From JADCRZ01 sp965200945 (GTDB lineage Bacteria > Bacteroidota > Bacteroidia > Chitinophagales > Chitinophagaceae): a DNA stretch of 64,000 nucleotides. Location of the stretch: NCBI GenBank assembly GCA_965200945.1, contig OZ241749.1:5332001-5396000 (forward strand), written 5' to 3'. Made by a program: the position numbers and the translations under genes. Within the stretch, counting starts at the first letter, position 1. The number at the start of each line of letters is the position of its first letter. Below are positions 43,966-52,459 of this stretch, in pieces. The notes below the pieces were generated by a model. The model was not told the origin of the DNA and made no database searches. It worked only from the letters and a program-made list of their open reading frames with translations.

Positions 43966-43973
43966 TATTTTTG
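43966..43973 (+). promoter_or_regulatory. -7 box TATTTTTG of the ethanolamine operon
   Basis: Matches TAnnTTTG, 34 nt before the permease ATG; no -33 consensus at the right spacing. No cobalamin riboswitch was seen in the short leader. Confidence 0.5.
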
Positions 43974-44007
43974 CATCATATGATGAAAATTCCCGGTAAT
44001 TTGTTCT

Positions 44008-45360
44008 ATGATCAATCCTCCAGCCCAAACGCTCAAACGGACCCTGCGGCCCATTCATCTGTGGGCCATCGCCGTGGGCCTCGTGATATCGGGTGAATAC
44101 TTTGGCTGGAACTATGGATGGGGTGTGGCCGGCACGGTTGGTTTCCTGCTGGCCACCCTTCTTATTACGGTCATGTACGTGACCTTCATCTTCAGCTTTA
44201 CCGAGCTTACCACATCCATACCGCATGCCGGCGGAGCGTTTGCCTACGCTTACCGCGCCCTCGGTCCTTTGGGTGGACTTATTGCCGGCTATGCAACGCT
44301 GGTGGATTTCCTGCTGGCTACGCCGGCTATTGCCTTTGCGTTGGGCAGCTATCTCCATTTTCTGTATCCTTCCATTCCGGTAGTAGCATCGGCCGTATTT
44401 TTTAACGTGGTTTTTATTGCGATCAACATATCGGGTATAAAAGAGTCTGCGGCATTTTCTGTATGTATCACCGTACTGGCGGTCGCCGAGTTGCTGTTGT
44501 TCATGGGTGTTATCGGTCCGCATTTCAAAGCAGCGAACTACCTGCACAACCCGATGCCGTTTGGCTGGCAGGGCGTTTTTGCCGCCCTGCCCTACGCCGT
44601 CTGGTTTTACCTGGCCATCGAAGGGGTGGCTATGGTGGCGGAAGAAGTAAAAGACCCGGCCAGGAATATTCCCCAGGGATACATTTCCGGTCTGACCACG
44701 CTGATGTTCCTTGCGCTGGGTGTGATGATCCTCACCGGTGGCATCACCGACTGGCAGAGGCTCAGCAACATCGACTATCCGTTACCGGAAGCTATAGCGG
44801 TAGTGCTCGGCCCCGGCAACGGGCTCACCAAGGTGTTTGCAAGCATCGGGCTGTTCGGACTGATCGCCTCTTTTCACGGCACCATACTGGCCTCGTCGAG
44901 GCAGGTATATGCAATGGCCCGAAGCGGCTACCTGCCGCAGATGCTGGCCAAGGTGAATCGCCGGTTCCGCACCCCGCACCGAGCCATCGTGGCAGGCGGG
45001 TTCGTGAGCTTTGCCGCGCTGCTCACCGGCACCACCAGCCAGGTGATCGTATTGTCGGTGATGGGCGCGGTGCTGATGTATATCATGAGTATGATCAGCC
45101 TGTTCGTCCTGCGTCGCAAAGAGCCTTTACTGGAACGGCCTTTCCGGTCACCGTTTTACCCGGTGTTTCCCTTCATCGCCCTCACCATTTCGATGGTCTG
45201 CCTGGTAGCCATCATCTGGTATAACATAACGGTCAGCTATATTTTCTTCACCGGTCTGGCCATCGCAACCGGCATCTTCTTCCTCACGGGCAGGCATAAC
45301 CGTACCATCACGGGCGACTTGCTGCTGGAAAAGGAGGCAGTGATCAACCCACAAGATTAA
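44008..45360 (+). CDS. eat: Ethanolamine permease (APC superfamily)
   Basis: 450-aa inner-membrane transporter with about twelve hydrophobic segments. ISGEYFGWNYGWGVAG near the N-terminus and FYLAIEGVAMVAEEVKDPARNIP in the middle are typical of Eat-type permeases. It imports ethanolamine for the lyase encoded next: eutB starts 3 nt after its stop, which makes the substrate call strong. Confidence 0.9.
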   Translation: MINPPAQTLKRTLRPIHLWAIAVGLVISGEYFGWNYGWGVAGTVGFLLATLLITVMYVTFIFSFTELTTSIPHAGGAFAYAYRALGPLGGLIAGYATLVDFLLATPAIAFALGSYLHFLYPSIPVVASAVFFNVVFIAINISGIKESAAFSVCITVLAVAELLLFMGVIGPHFKAANYLHNPMPFGWQGVFAALPYAVWFYLAIEGVAMVAEEVKDPARNIPQGYISGLTTLMFLALGVMILTGGITDWQRLSNIDYPLPEAIAVVLGPGNGLTKVFASIGLFGLIASFHGTILASSRQVYAMARSGYLPQMLAKVNRRFRTPHRAIVAGGFVSFAALLTGTTSQVIVLSVMGAVLMYIMSMISLFVLRRKEPLLERPFRSPFYPVFPFIALTISMVCLVAIIWYNITVSYIFFTGLAIATGIFFLTGRHNRTITGDLLLEKEAVINPQD

Positions 45361-45363
45361 CAC

Positions 45364-46740
45364 ATGGCCTACCACCATACGATCCGGAACAGGAGCTACC
45401 GGTTTGCAGATCTGAAAGAGTTGCTTGCAAAGGCAACGCCTTTTCGTTCGGGCGATGCGCTGGCGGGCATTGCCGCCAGCAGCTACGAAGAACGGGTGGC
45501 CGCCCAGATGGTGCTGGCAGACGTTCCGTTGAAAACTTTTTTGCAGGAAGCCATCATTCCTTACGAAGAAGATGAAGTGACCCGCCTCATCATCGACAGT
45601 CATGATGAGAAGGCTTTTGAGCGCGTAGCCTCGCTTACTACCGGCGGGTTCCGCGACTGGCTGTTGCGCGACGAAGCGGATACAGCCGCGCTCGAAGGGC
45701 TGAAATGGGGCCTGACACCGGAGATGGTGGCTGCCGTATCGAAGCTGATGCGCAACCAGGACCTGGTAGCAGTGGCAAAAAAGTGTACGGTGGTCACGAA
45801 ATTCCGCAACACGATCGGACTGAAAGGCAGGTTCTCCACCCGCCTGCAGCCGAATCATCCCACCGACGATCCAAAGGGGATCGCTGCCAGCATCGTAGAC
45901 GGCCTGCTCTACGGCAGCGGCGACGCGGTGATCGGCATCAACCCCGCAACCGACAGTCCGGCCGCTGTGGCCCGCCTGCTGCACCTGCTTGATGCCATGC
46001 GCGGGCAGTTCAACATACCGGCCCAGTCGTGCGTGCTCTGCCATGTGTCGACCACCCTCGGGCTCATCCAAAAAGGTGCGCCGGTGGATCTTTGTTTCCA
46101 GTCTGTCGGCGGCACCGAAAAGACCAACCGGAGCTTTGGCATCAGCCTGTCTCTGCTCGATGAAGCCTGTGACGCCACCCTCCAATTGAAGCGCGGCACG
46201 ATCGGCACCAATGTCATGTACTTTGAAACGGGTCAGGGCAGCGCCTTGTCGGCCGGCGCCCACTTTGGCGTAGACCAGCAGACCTGTGAAGCAAGGGCCT
46301 ACGCGGTGGCCAGACGCTATCATCCGCTGCTGGTGAATACGGTGGTGGGTTTTATCGGTCCCGAATACCTGTACGACGGAAAGCAGATCATCCGGGCCGG
46401 ACTGGAAGACCATTTCTGCGGTAAGCTGCTGGGGCTGCCCATGGGGGTGGATGTGTGCTATACCAATCATGCGGAGGCCGACCAGGATGATATGGACAAC
46501 CTGCTGACGCTGCTCGGCGTGGCCGGCTGCAATTTCGTGATGGGCATCCCGGGCTCCGATGATATCATGCTGAACTATCAGTCGACCTCGTTTCACGATG
46601 CCCTGTATATCCGCAAGGTGCTGGGACTGAAACCTGCGCCCGAGTTTGAGGCGTGGCTGGCAGGGCAGGGCATTACGGATGAGGCAGGCAACCTGTTGCC
46701 TCACAGTGCCGCAAATAAGCTGCTCGGCTATATCAGGTAA
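45364..46740 (+). CDS. eutB: Ethanolamine ammonia-lyase, large subunit
   Basis: 458 aa, full length. The catalytic TIM-barrel subunit binds ethanolamine and adenosylcobalamin and, with EutC, converts ethanolamine to acetaldehyde and ammonia. NTIGLKGRFSTRLQPNHPTDDPKGIAAS-type text, GINPATDSP, GQGSALSAGAHFGVDQQT and CYTNHAEADQDDMD are EutB signatures. Part of eat-eutB-eutC. No shell proteins or EutA reactivase are seen around it. Confidence 0.95.
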   Translation: MAYHHTIRNRSYRFADLKELLAKATPFRSGDALAGIAASSYEERVAAQMVLADVPLKTFLQEAIIPYEEDEVTRLIIDSHDEKAFERVASLTTGGFRDWLLRDEADTAALEGLKWGLTPEMVAAVSKLMRNQDLVAVAKKCTVVTKFRNTIGLKGRFSTRLQPNHPTDDPKGIAASIVDGLLYGSGDAVIGINPATDSPAAVARLLHLLDAMRGQFNIPAQSCVLCHVSTTLGLIQKGAPVDLCFQSVGGTEKTNRSFGISLSLLDEACDATLQLKRGTIGTNVMYFETGQGSALSAGAHFGVDQQTCEARAYAVARRYHPLLVNTVVGFIGPEYLYDGKQIIRAGLEDHFCGKLLGLPMGVDVCYTNHAEADQDDMDNLLTLLGVAGCNFVMGIPGSDDIMLNYQSTSFHDALYIRKVLGLKPAPEFEAWLAGQGITDEAGNLLPHSAANKLLGYIR

Positions 46741-46753
46741 TCATATAATCCGG

Positions 46754-47521
46754 ATGATGGAAGAAAAAGACCCATGGCAGTCATTAAAGAAGTTCACCGA
46801 TGCGCGCATTGCGATCGGCCGCGCCGGTACGGGCATTCCGCTGCGTGAAAACCTGGCCTTCCGGATGGCGCATGCACATGCCCGGGATGCCGTGTATTCT
46901 GTGCTGGACAGGGAAGCGTTGGCAGCCGCACTGGATGCATTGCAGCTTGATGCGGTGTGGCTTCATAGCCAGGCGCTGAACCGGCATCAGTACCTGCAGC
47001 GGCCCGACCTTGGCAGGCTGCCCGATGAGGCAGCCTGCCGCTCGCTTCGAGATCGGGTGGCGGGCAGCGATGTATGCATTGTGATCGCCGACGGACTGTC
47101 CGCCGATGCCGTCAACAGCCATGCCGTGCCCTTGTTACAGGAGCTTGTTCCGATGTTGCAGCAGGTCCGGTACTCACTGGCGCCCATCTGCATCACAGAA
47201 CAGGGACGGGTGGCCATTGCGGACCCCATAGCAGCCCTGTTGCAGGCGCGGCTGGCCCTCATGCTGATCGGCGAACGCCCGGGCCTGACCGCCGCAGACA
47301 GCCTGGGCGCCTATCTCACCTATAATCCGCAACCGGGCCTCACCGACGAATCCCGCAACTGCGTTTCCAACATCCGCCCCGCCGGACTGGGTTACCAGGC
47401 AGCCGCCATTAAAATTTTTTATCTGGTCCAGCAGGCTTTCGCGAGAAGATTGTCGGGCGTAGCGTTGAAGGATGACAGTGAGAGACAATTGTCTGAACCC
47501 GGAATTAAAGGATTTTTCTGA
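46754..47521 (+). CDS. eutC: Ethanolamine ammonia-lyase, small subunit
   Basis: 255 aa from the ATG at 46754 (a second ATG directly follows). It binds part of adenosylcobalamin with EutB. DPWQSLKKFTDARIAIGRAGTGIPLRENLAF and RPGLTAADSLGAYLTYNPQPG are EutC hallmarks; the protein lacks the long N-terminal extension of the E. coli form. The last ten codons (SEPGIKGFF and stop) lie inside an inverted-repeat element at 47491-47598, so the present C-terminus came from that repeat. The conserved part ends near FARRLSGV, so activity is probably kept. Confidence 0.93.
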   Translation: MMEEKDPWQSLKKFTDARIAIGRAGTGIPLRENLAFRMAHAHARDAVYSVLDREALAAALDALQLDAVWLHSQALNRHQYLQRPDLGRLPDEAACRSLRDRVAGSDVCIVIADGLSADAVNSHAVPLLQELVPMLQQVRYSLAPICITEQGRVAIADPIAALLQARLALMLIGERPGLTAADSLGAYLTYNPQPGLTDESRNCVSNIRPAGLGYQAAAIKIFYLVQQAFARRLSGVALKDDSERQLSEPGIKGFF

Positions 47522-47598
47522 TTATGGTGGGAATGGATGACTAAAATCAAAGTCGCTGCCAGGATAATCTTTAAAATCTCATCGATCCAGGTTCAGAC
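47491..47598. repeat. Small inverted-repeat element, copy 2, overlapping the eutC 3' end
   Basis: 108 bp with ends GTCTGAACC (47491-47499) and GGTTCAGAC (47590-47598). Same outer 9 bp as the element at 740-833. It supplies the last codons and stop of eutC and reaches almost to the stop of the amidohydrolase gene. Confidence 0.6.
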
Positions 47599-47600
47599 AC

Positions 47601-48965
47601 TCACTCCAGCGGCCCCTTGCTCACCCTCTTCCCGGCTTTGTACACTGCTTCGATCTTGCGGGTGTTGCGGATGTCTTGGTCCGGGTTGGCGCTGAGGATG
47701 AGCAGGTCGGCACTCTTTCCTTTTTCGAGGGTGCCGTAGTTTTTGCCGATCTTCAGTACCTGTGCGGAGTTGCGGGTGGCGGCTGTGATGGCCTGCAATG
47801 GGGTGAGGCCGGCCTGCACCATCAGCTGCAGCTCGAGGTGCTCGGAGAAGCCCTGCGCGCGCACGGGGGTGGCGCCCGAATCTGTACCCAGCGCAACCAG
47901 GATGCCGGCGGCATGGATCTTTTTCAGGTTCTGCAGCGCGGTCTCAAACGCTTTCACGTTCTTGGCGTAGGCAGGTGAATTCTTCAAGTCGTTCTGGTAT
48001 TTTTCAGAGGTGATCATTTCATACACGCCCGGTTCCAGCGAGGCTTTGAAAAACGCGTCGTCGATCCACTCGGGCTTACGGGCATAGATATACGAAAATT
48101 CATCGAGCGACAGGGTGGGTATGTAGGCCATCCCCTTCGCCTTCATCTGCTGCACCAGCCCATCGTCGATCACGCTGTCGCGGATGCTGTGCGCAAACAG
48201 GTCGAGCCCGTCGGCAACGAGCTGGCGGGCATCCGACAGGTAATAGACATGGGCCGCCACGCGAAGGCCATGCCGGTGGGCCTGCATGATAATAGTTTTG
48301 TAGATGGCAGGATCCATCTTTTTGAACCGGCCGCCGAAATCATCGATCCACATCTTCACTACCGAAGGGTGGAGCTTTGCCAGAGTGTCCATCTCCGCCG
48401 GTACGTCAGCGGCACTGGCGGGCCGGAACACCTGGTCCATTCCCATTTCAACAGGCGGACCACCCTGCGGCGTGCCGAAGCCATAGCCGGCCGAGAACAG
48501 GCGCGCACCGGGAAGTTGCCCCGCCAGCGATGAATCGCGCAGACCGGTTTGGAACAGCATCGGCCGGTCGGTACCCATCACCTGGATCGTGTTAACGCCA
48601 TAGGTCTCATATTTTTTCAGTTGCCGCAGGATGTTGTCGCGGGTGTAATTGGCGCCGGTGGTGGCGGTGCCTTTAAGGGTGCCGATATGCACATGCGCGC
48701 TGATGAGCGACGGCATTACCGTTTTCCCGCTGAGGTCGATCTCCTGTGCACCGGCGGCACGCAGGTTCGGGCCCACAGCTGCAATGAGGTTGTCCTGTAT
48801 CAGCAGATCGGTATGTTCAAGCGGCGCTCCGCCGTTGCCGTCTATGAGGGTGGCATTTTTAAGGAGGATCATGTTCGCTACGGTTGCTGTATGTCCGTAA
48901 CGGAAAGCTGCAAGAATCACCACAACTCCCGACAACAGGAAGAAGCAGCGCAATGTTTTTTGCAT
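47601..48965 (-). CDS. Exported amidohydrolase
   Basis: 454 aa from the ATG at 48965, with an N-terminal hydrophobic segment that is a signal peptide or anchor. Amidohydrolase-superfamily marks are NATLIDGNGG, the HxH metal motif in SAHVHIG, a histidine in LRVAAHVYYLSD, another in DLFAHSIRDS, and the final metal aspartate in ALGTDSGATP; LEKGKSADLLIL closes the composite beta-domain. It resembles imidazolonepropionase- or prolidase-like exported amidohydrolases. Substrate unknown. A longer TTG frame from 49028 is rejected. Confidence 0.88.
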   Translation of the reverse strand: MQKTLRCFFLLSGVVVILAAFRYGHTATVANMILLKNATLIDGNGGAPLEHTDLLIQDNLIAAVGPNLRAAGAQEIDLSGKTVMPSLISAHVHIGTLKGTATTGANYTRDNILRQLKKYETYGVNTIQVMGTDRPMLFQTGLRDSSLAGQLPGARLFSAGYGFGTPQGGPPVEMGMDQVFRPASAADVPAEMDTLAKLHPSVVKMWIDDFGGRFKKMDPAIYKTIIMQAHRHGLRVAAHVYYLSDARQLVADGLDLFAHSIRDSVIDDGLVQQMKAKGMAYIPTLSLDEFSYIYARKPEWIDDAFFKASLEPGVYEMITSEKYQNDLKNSPAYAKNVKAFETALQNLKKIHAAGILVALGTDSGATPVRAQGFSEHLELQLMVQAGLTPLQAITAATRNSAQVLKIGKNYGTLEKGKSADLLILSANPDQDIRNTRKIEAVYKAGKRVSKGPLE

Positions 48966-49071
48966 GGTAGATAGATTGGAACGGAAAGTTACTGAACCGT
49001 TCCGAATATTGTTCCCTATTCCAACCAAGTATCTTTCAACCGGAAGTCAGCTCCCGTTGCCAGCCGAAAGA

Positions 49072-49704
49072 TCATAATATAAAACTGAAGCCGATTCTCA
49101 GGTCTCCTAGGTTGATATCCTGCAAGCCGGTGCTTACGGAAAACCGGTTTTGTTTATTACTGGTATGATTAAAGGAAAAGAAAAGAAGATTGGCTGTCCT
49201 TAATTCTACCTGAAATTTTTTAAAGAGGTTATATGAAATACCCGGTGTGATGGCAATGAAACCACCCGTTTCATCGTATAGATCCAACTTATTCCCGGAG
49301 AGTGTTTCATCGAATTGATGCAATCGGGTGTACCCGATATTGCCCTGACCAAACACATAAAACTTTCCGGCTAGTTTTTGATATTGTTTGTAAAAAATAC
49401 TGGCCCTGTAATTCCGGAGTTTTCTGTCGTTGGTAAGAGCCCCATTCGCAAAGTAGTTGCCAAAATGGACCGGCAAGTAAGAGAAGTCAACTCCCAATGC
49501 CCCATTTTGTTTTACTGCCATGCCTGCGATGATATGGTAGGCCCCGGAGCTGGTCATATAGTCGGGCGGAACAATGTTAACATTTTTTGTATGGGAACTG
49601 GTATACGCAAACTGCCCGCCCAGCAACACTTTCCCTTTTTCAATCTGCGCCTGAACAACCTGAATACTGCAAACGAGCAACAAGCACGCTAAAATTCTTT
49701 TCAT
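49072..49704 (-). CDS. Outer-membrane beta-barrel protein, unknown
   Basis: 210 aa. Signal peptide (ends near VVQAQ) and a mature part of alternating strands (VLLGGQFAYTSS, FYVFGQGNIGYTRL, GISYNLFKKFQVELRT), ending with LRIGFSFIL, a hydrophobic C-terminus suited to barrel assembly. Likely a small eight-to-ten-stranded barrel of the porin-like family. Role unknown. Confidence 0.78.
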   Translation of the reverse strand: MKRILACLLLVCSIQVVQAQIEKGKVLLGGQFAYTSSHTKNVNIVPPDYMTSSGAYHIIAGMAVKQNGALGVDFSYLPVHFGNYFANGALTNDRKLRNYRASIFYKQYQKLAGKFYVFGQGNIGYTRLHQFDETLSGNKLDLYDETGGFIAITPGISYNLFKKFQVELRTANLLFFSFNHTSNKQNRFSVSTGLQDINLGDLRIGFSFIL

Positions 49705-49783
49705 GCAAATGGTTTATTAGCTTGACAAGTTGGATCAAAAACCTGATGTTAAAACTCCCTTAAATGGTATTTTTATTTTGGGT

Positions 49784-50089
49784 TCACATGATGATGCTGC
49801 CAAGGATGGCCAGGATGAATACCATGCCGAATACGATAGAATAGGAGACGATGAGCAGCCCTGATTGCAGCACTGCTTTCAGCCATCTTTTATTAAAAGC
49901 CGTTCTCACCGAAACGACCAGGTAAATGCGGGGTGCCTTCCAGAAATTCCATGATGAAGTACCTGATGGGCATCCGGTGCGAATGTGTGTTCTGGCCGCC
50001 GTTCGGACAGAAATAGGTACCGGGCGCATAGGTGGCCTGGCAATTCGGGCAGTGTATATCAGTCCGGTAGGGAGCGCAGCTTCTGTCAT
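49784..50089 (-). pseudogene. Internally deleted zinc-ribbon membrane protein (DUF3667-like)
   Basis: On the minus strand one frame reads an N-terminal zinc ribbon (HCPNCQATYAPGTYFCPNGGQNTHSHRMPIRYFIMEFLEG) in which the fourth cysteine is replaced by Gly; the other frame reads a C-terminal membrane helix (RWLKAVLQSGLLIVSYSIVFGMVF). Together they look like the two ends of a DUF3667-type protein with the middle removed and frames shifted. No intact product is possible. The family name is from memory; the pseudogene reading is from the sequence. Confidence 0.6.
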
Positions 50090-50170
50090 GGTTAATTAAA
50101 ATAATACAAAAGGGCTGGGGGGCAAATCTGTTGTCTGCCCGGAATGTCAAAACAAAGAGGCATTGCAAGC

Positions 50171-51310
50171 CTACAACAACTCCTGTATGCCGGCTTTCAT
50201 GAAAGGCCATACGGGCAGCGTGGAAATAAGGGAGATATCTTCTGAAAGGGTGGATTCGTTGTCGAGAAAGCGAAAGATGCGGCTGGTGGGATTGCGGGCA
50301 AAAAGATCAGAGAAAACAGCTGCGCCGGATGCTTTACACGTAGCCAGCACATTCAGCAACACGCTGTCGTAGAAATGATATTTCCCGGAAGGAGCGGGAA
50401 GATATGCGACCGATCCATCCGCCAGGGATTGCAGGAGGGCTTCCGCCTGTTTCTGGATGAACCGGAAGGTATAGCCGCTGGAAGGCTTCGTTTGTCCGCC
50501 CGCGGTACCCAGGTAGATGATGTTCGACCGGCGCGCAGGAAAGCGGTGGTTGGTCATCGGTATCACCCCGAATTCCGTTTCCGTGATCCGGTAATTTACC
50601 TTCAGGTGATCGTGGATGTATTGTCTGAGCCCGTCATCGTACTGCGACTGCTCGAGCAGATCTCGTGTGAACAGCGTGTATTCGATCAGGGCGCGGGTAG
50701 GGGAGAACGGCATCACATACACGAAGGTGGTGCCCTGCTGCTGGCTTACCCTGAAATCCATCAGGGTTGCCTCTTCCGCGTTGAAAACCGGGGTTTCCGT
50801 TTCCACGATCCAGCCCTTGAAATGCTGCTGCAGGTAATGCTTTCCTTTTTCGGGAACAAGGGGAGGAACAATGCTGCTGAAAATAAACTCCGCGGTGATC
50901 CTCCGGCCATTCACCGCGAGCCAGGTATTGCCGTTCCCGCTGTCCATGTCCGTTATATCACCCCATTCTACGGTGACGTTCTTCTGTGCTGCAATGATCC
51001 GGAAGCAGTGCTCGTAAAAATCGACGCCCCTTATCATCTTGTAACGGTAGGGAGCGGTATCAAAAAGTTTGGAGTGGGTGGAACTGTGAAAATGGAGTTG
51101 CTGCCAGCTTTTGTATACGATGCTTTCGAAATAGCCTTCCCCCATTTCCCAAAAGCACCATGTGCGGTCGTTGCGGGTTTTGGGGGCACGGTCGGCCAGC
51201 AATATTTTTTTGTCGCTGAATTTTCCAGACCGGATCATTCTTGTGAGCAAACTGAGTCCGGCTGCACCTGCACCTGCGATTACATAGTCATATTCAGGAA
51301 GGGTACCCAT
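50171..51310 (-). CDS. crtY: Lycopene beta-cyclase
   Basis: 379-aa flavoprotein that closes both ends of lycopene to give beta-carotene at the membrane. The N-terminal dinucleotide motif YDYVIAGAGAAGLSLL, RTWCFWE and the later GTAGGQTKPSSGYTF are CrtY-family marks. Last gene of the crt operon, 15 nt after crtZ. Confidence 0.94.
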   Translation of the reverse strand: MGTLPEYDYVIAGAGAAGLSLLTRMIRSGKFSDKKILLADRAPKTRNDRTWCFWEMGEGYFESIVYKSWQQLHFHSSTHSKLFDTAPYRYKMIRGVDFYEHCFRIIAAQKNVTVEWGDITDMDSGNGNTWLAVNGRRITAEFIFSSIVPPLVPEKGKHYLQQHFKGWIVETETPVFNAEEATLMDFRVSQQQGTTFVYVMPFSPTRALIEYTLFTRDLLEQSQYDDGLRQYIHDHLKVNYRITETEFGVIPMTNHRFPARRSNIIYLGTAGGQTKPSSGYTFRFIQKQAEALLQSLADGSVAYLPAPSGKYHFYDSVLLNVLATCKASGAAVFSDLFARNPTSRIFRFLDNESTLSEDISLISTLPVWPFMKAGIQELL

Positions 51311-51325
51311 GGGGAAAAGGGCGGT

Positions 51326-51823
51326 TTATCGGGTGGAAAGACCCTGCTGAACGGCGGTCCTGCTTCTGTCTTTCCTGATCTTTTCCCAGTATTTTTTGTG
51401 TACCATCAGCATACCGAACGATTCGCCTTCTTCCTTGCCCAGGTGTTTGTGGTGCATCTTGTGTGCCCAGCGGATGGTGCGCACATACGTGTTCTGGCTG
51501 CGCGTGAGGAGCCTGAAGCGCTGGTGGATGATGATATCGTGCACCAGGAAATAGGCGAACCCGTACGCCATCACGCCAAACCCGATGGCCTGCAGCCAGT
51601 AGATGGGAACCAGCGTGCCGACGAGGATGCTCAGGAAGCTTGGAATGGCGAAGATGACAAAGAAAGCGTCGTTCTTTTCAAAAAAGCCGGGTCTTTTGTT
51701 GTGATGGTCTTCATGCAGGTACCAGAGAAAACCATGCATCACATATCTGTGCGTGAGCCAGGTGATGCCTTCCATGAGGAGGAAAACGCCTGTTACAATG
51801 CCGGTATAAAGTAGCCAGTTCAT
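51326..51823 (-). CDS. crtZ: Beta-carotene hydroxylase
   Basis: 165-aa membrane di-iron hydroxylase that adds 3- and 3'-hydroxyls to beta-carotene, giving zeaxanthin. The histidine clusters are complete: His25/His30 (HRYVMH), His37/His40/His41 (HEDHH), a later HDIIIH and HKMHHKH. Four hydrophobic segments. Sits between idi and crtY. Confidence 0.94.
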   Translation of the reverse strand: MNWLLYTGIVTGVFLLMEGITWLTHRYVMHGFLWYLHEDHHNKRPGFFEKNDAFFVIFAIPSFLSILVGTLVPIYWLQAIGFGVMAYGFAYFLVHDIIIHQRFRLLTRSQNTYVRTIRWAHKMHHKHLGKEEGESFGMLMVHKKYWEKIRKDRSRTAVQQGLSTR

Positions 51824-51855
51824 CTAGTTGGAATTACAAACAAAACGGAAAAAGG

Positions 51856-52407
51856 TTACACCTGCTGCGCATCTGCTTTCAGCTGCTGCTCCAGTTCCTG
51901 TTCGGCCCATTTTTTAACAAGGGGAAATGCAATGTGAAACCACGCCGTATATTTCTGTCCGTGGCTGTGCAGCGAAGCTTCTATCTCACGCATGCTTTTA
52001 AAACAGTAATCATGTACTTCTTCCCGGTCTGGGAAGATGGCGCCTTCAAAGAGGCCGGTGTATACATGATCGTATTCATATTCGGTGAGGCCGTTGTCAA
52101 ACTCCGACCGGTACACGAAGTCGAAGATCTTTGCAAGGGGCGTGTCGAAACCCATCTCTTCGGTCAGGCGCCGCCGGGCCGCATCGAGCGTATCTTCTCC
52201 GGGCCTGGGGTGACTGCAGCAGGCATTCGTCCAGAGGCCGCCGCTGTGATATTTTTTGAGTGCCCGCTGCTGCAGCAGCATTTCTCCTTTGCGGTTAAAA
52301 ATAAAAACGCTGAAAGCCCTGTGCAACACCGCATTGCGGTGGGCTGCCATTTTCTCCATGATGCCTACAGGCTCATCTGCTTCGTTTACCAGAACTACTT
52401 CGGTCAA
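51856..52407 (-). CDS. idi: Isopentenyl-diphosphate delta-isomerase
   Basis: 183-aa Nudix-fold enzyme that interconverts IPP and DMAPP, raising the prenyl precursors used by CrtB. Active-site cysteine in NACCSHP, Nudix-like box GEDTLDAARRRLTEEMGF, and glutamates around YEYDHVY are present. The start must be the TTG at 52407: no ATG lies between it and an in-frame TGA upstream, and the conserved sequence begins at residue 3 (EVVLVNEADEPVG). Second position between crtB and crtZ. Confidence 0.93.
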   Translation of the reverse strand: MTEVVLVNEADEPVGIMEKMAAHRNAVLHRAFSVFIFNRKGEMLLQQRALKKYHSGGLWTNACCSHPRPGEDTLDAARRRLTEEMGFDTPLAKIFDFVYRSEFDNGLTEYEYDHVYTGLFEGAIFPDREEVHDYCFKSMREIEASLHSHGQKYTAWFHIAFPLVKKWAEQELEQQLKADAQQV

Positions 52408-52459
52408 GGTGATTGAGTTAATGATGAAATCGGAATGCCGGGGTCAAAGTAAATCCAGA

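Noticed and set aside
43902..44007. Cobalamin riboswitch before the ethanolamine operon
   Set aside because: The gap is only about 106 bp and no B12-box-like sequence was found.
45148..46704. 518-codon minus-strand frame opposite eutB
   Set aside because: Shadow of eutB; its sequence has no plausible domain.
50375..51814. 479-codon plus-strand frame across crtY and crtZ
   Set aside because: Crosses two clearly real genes in antisense and has no domain-like sequence.
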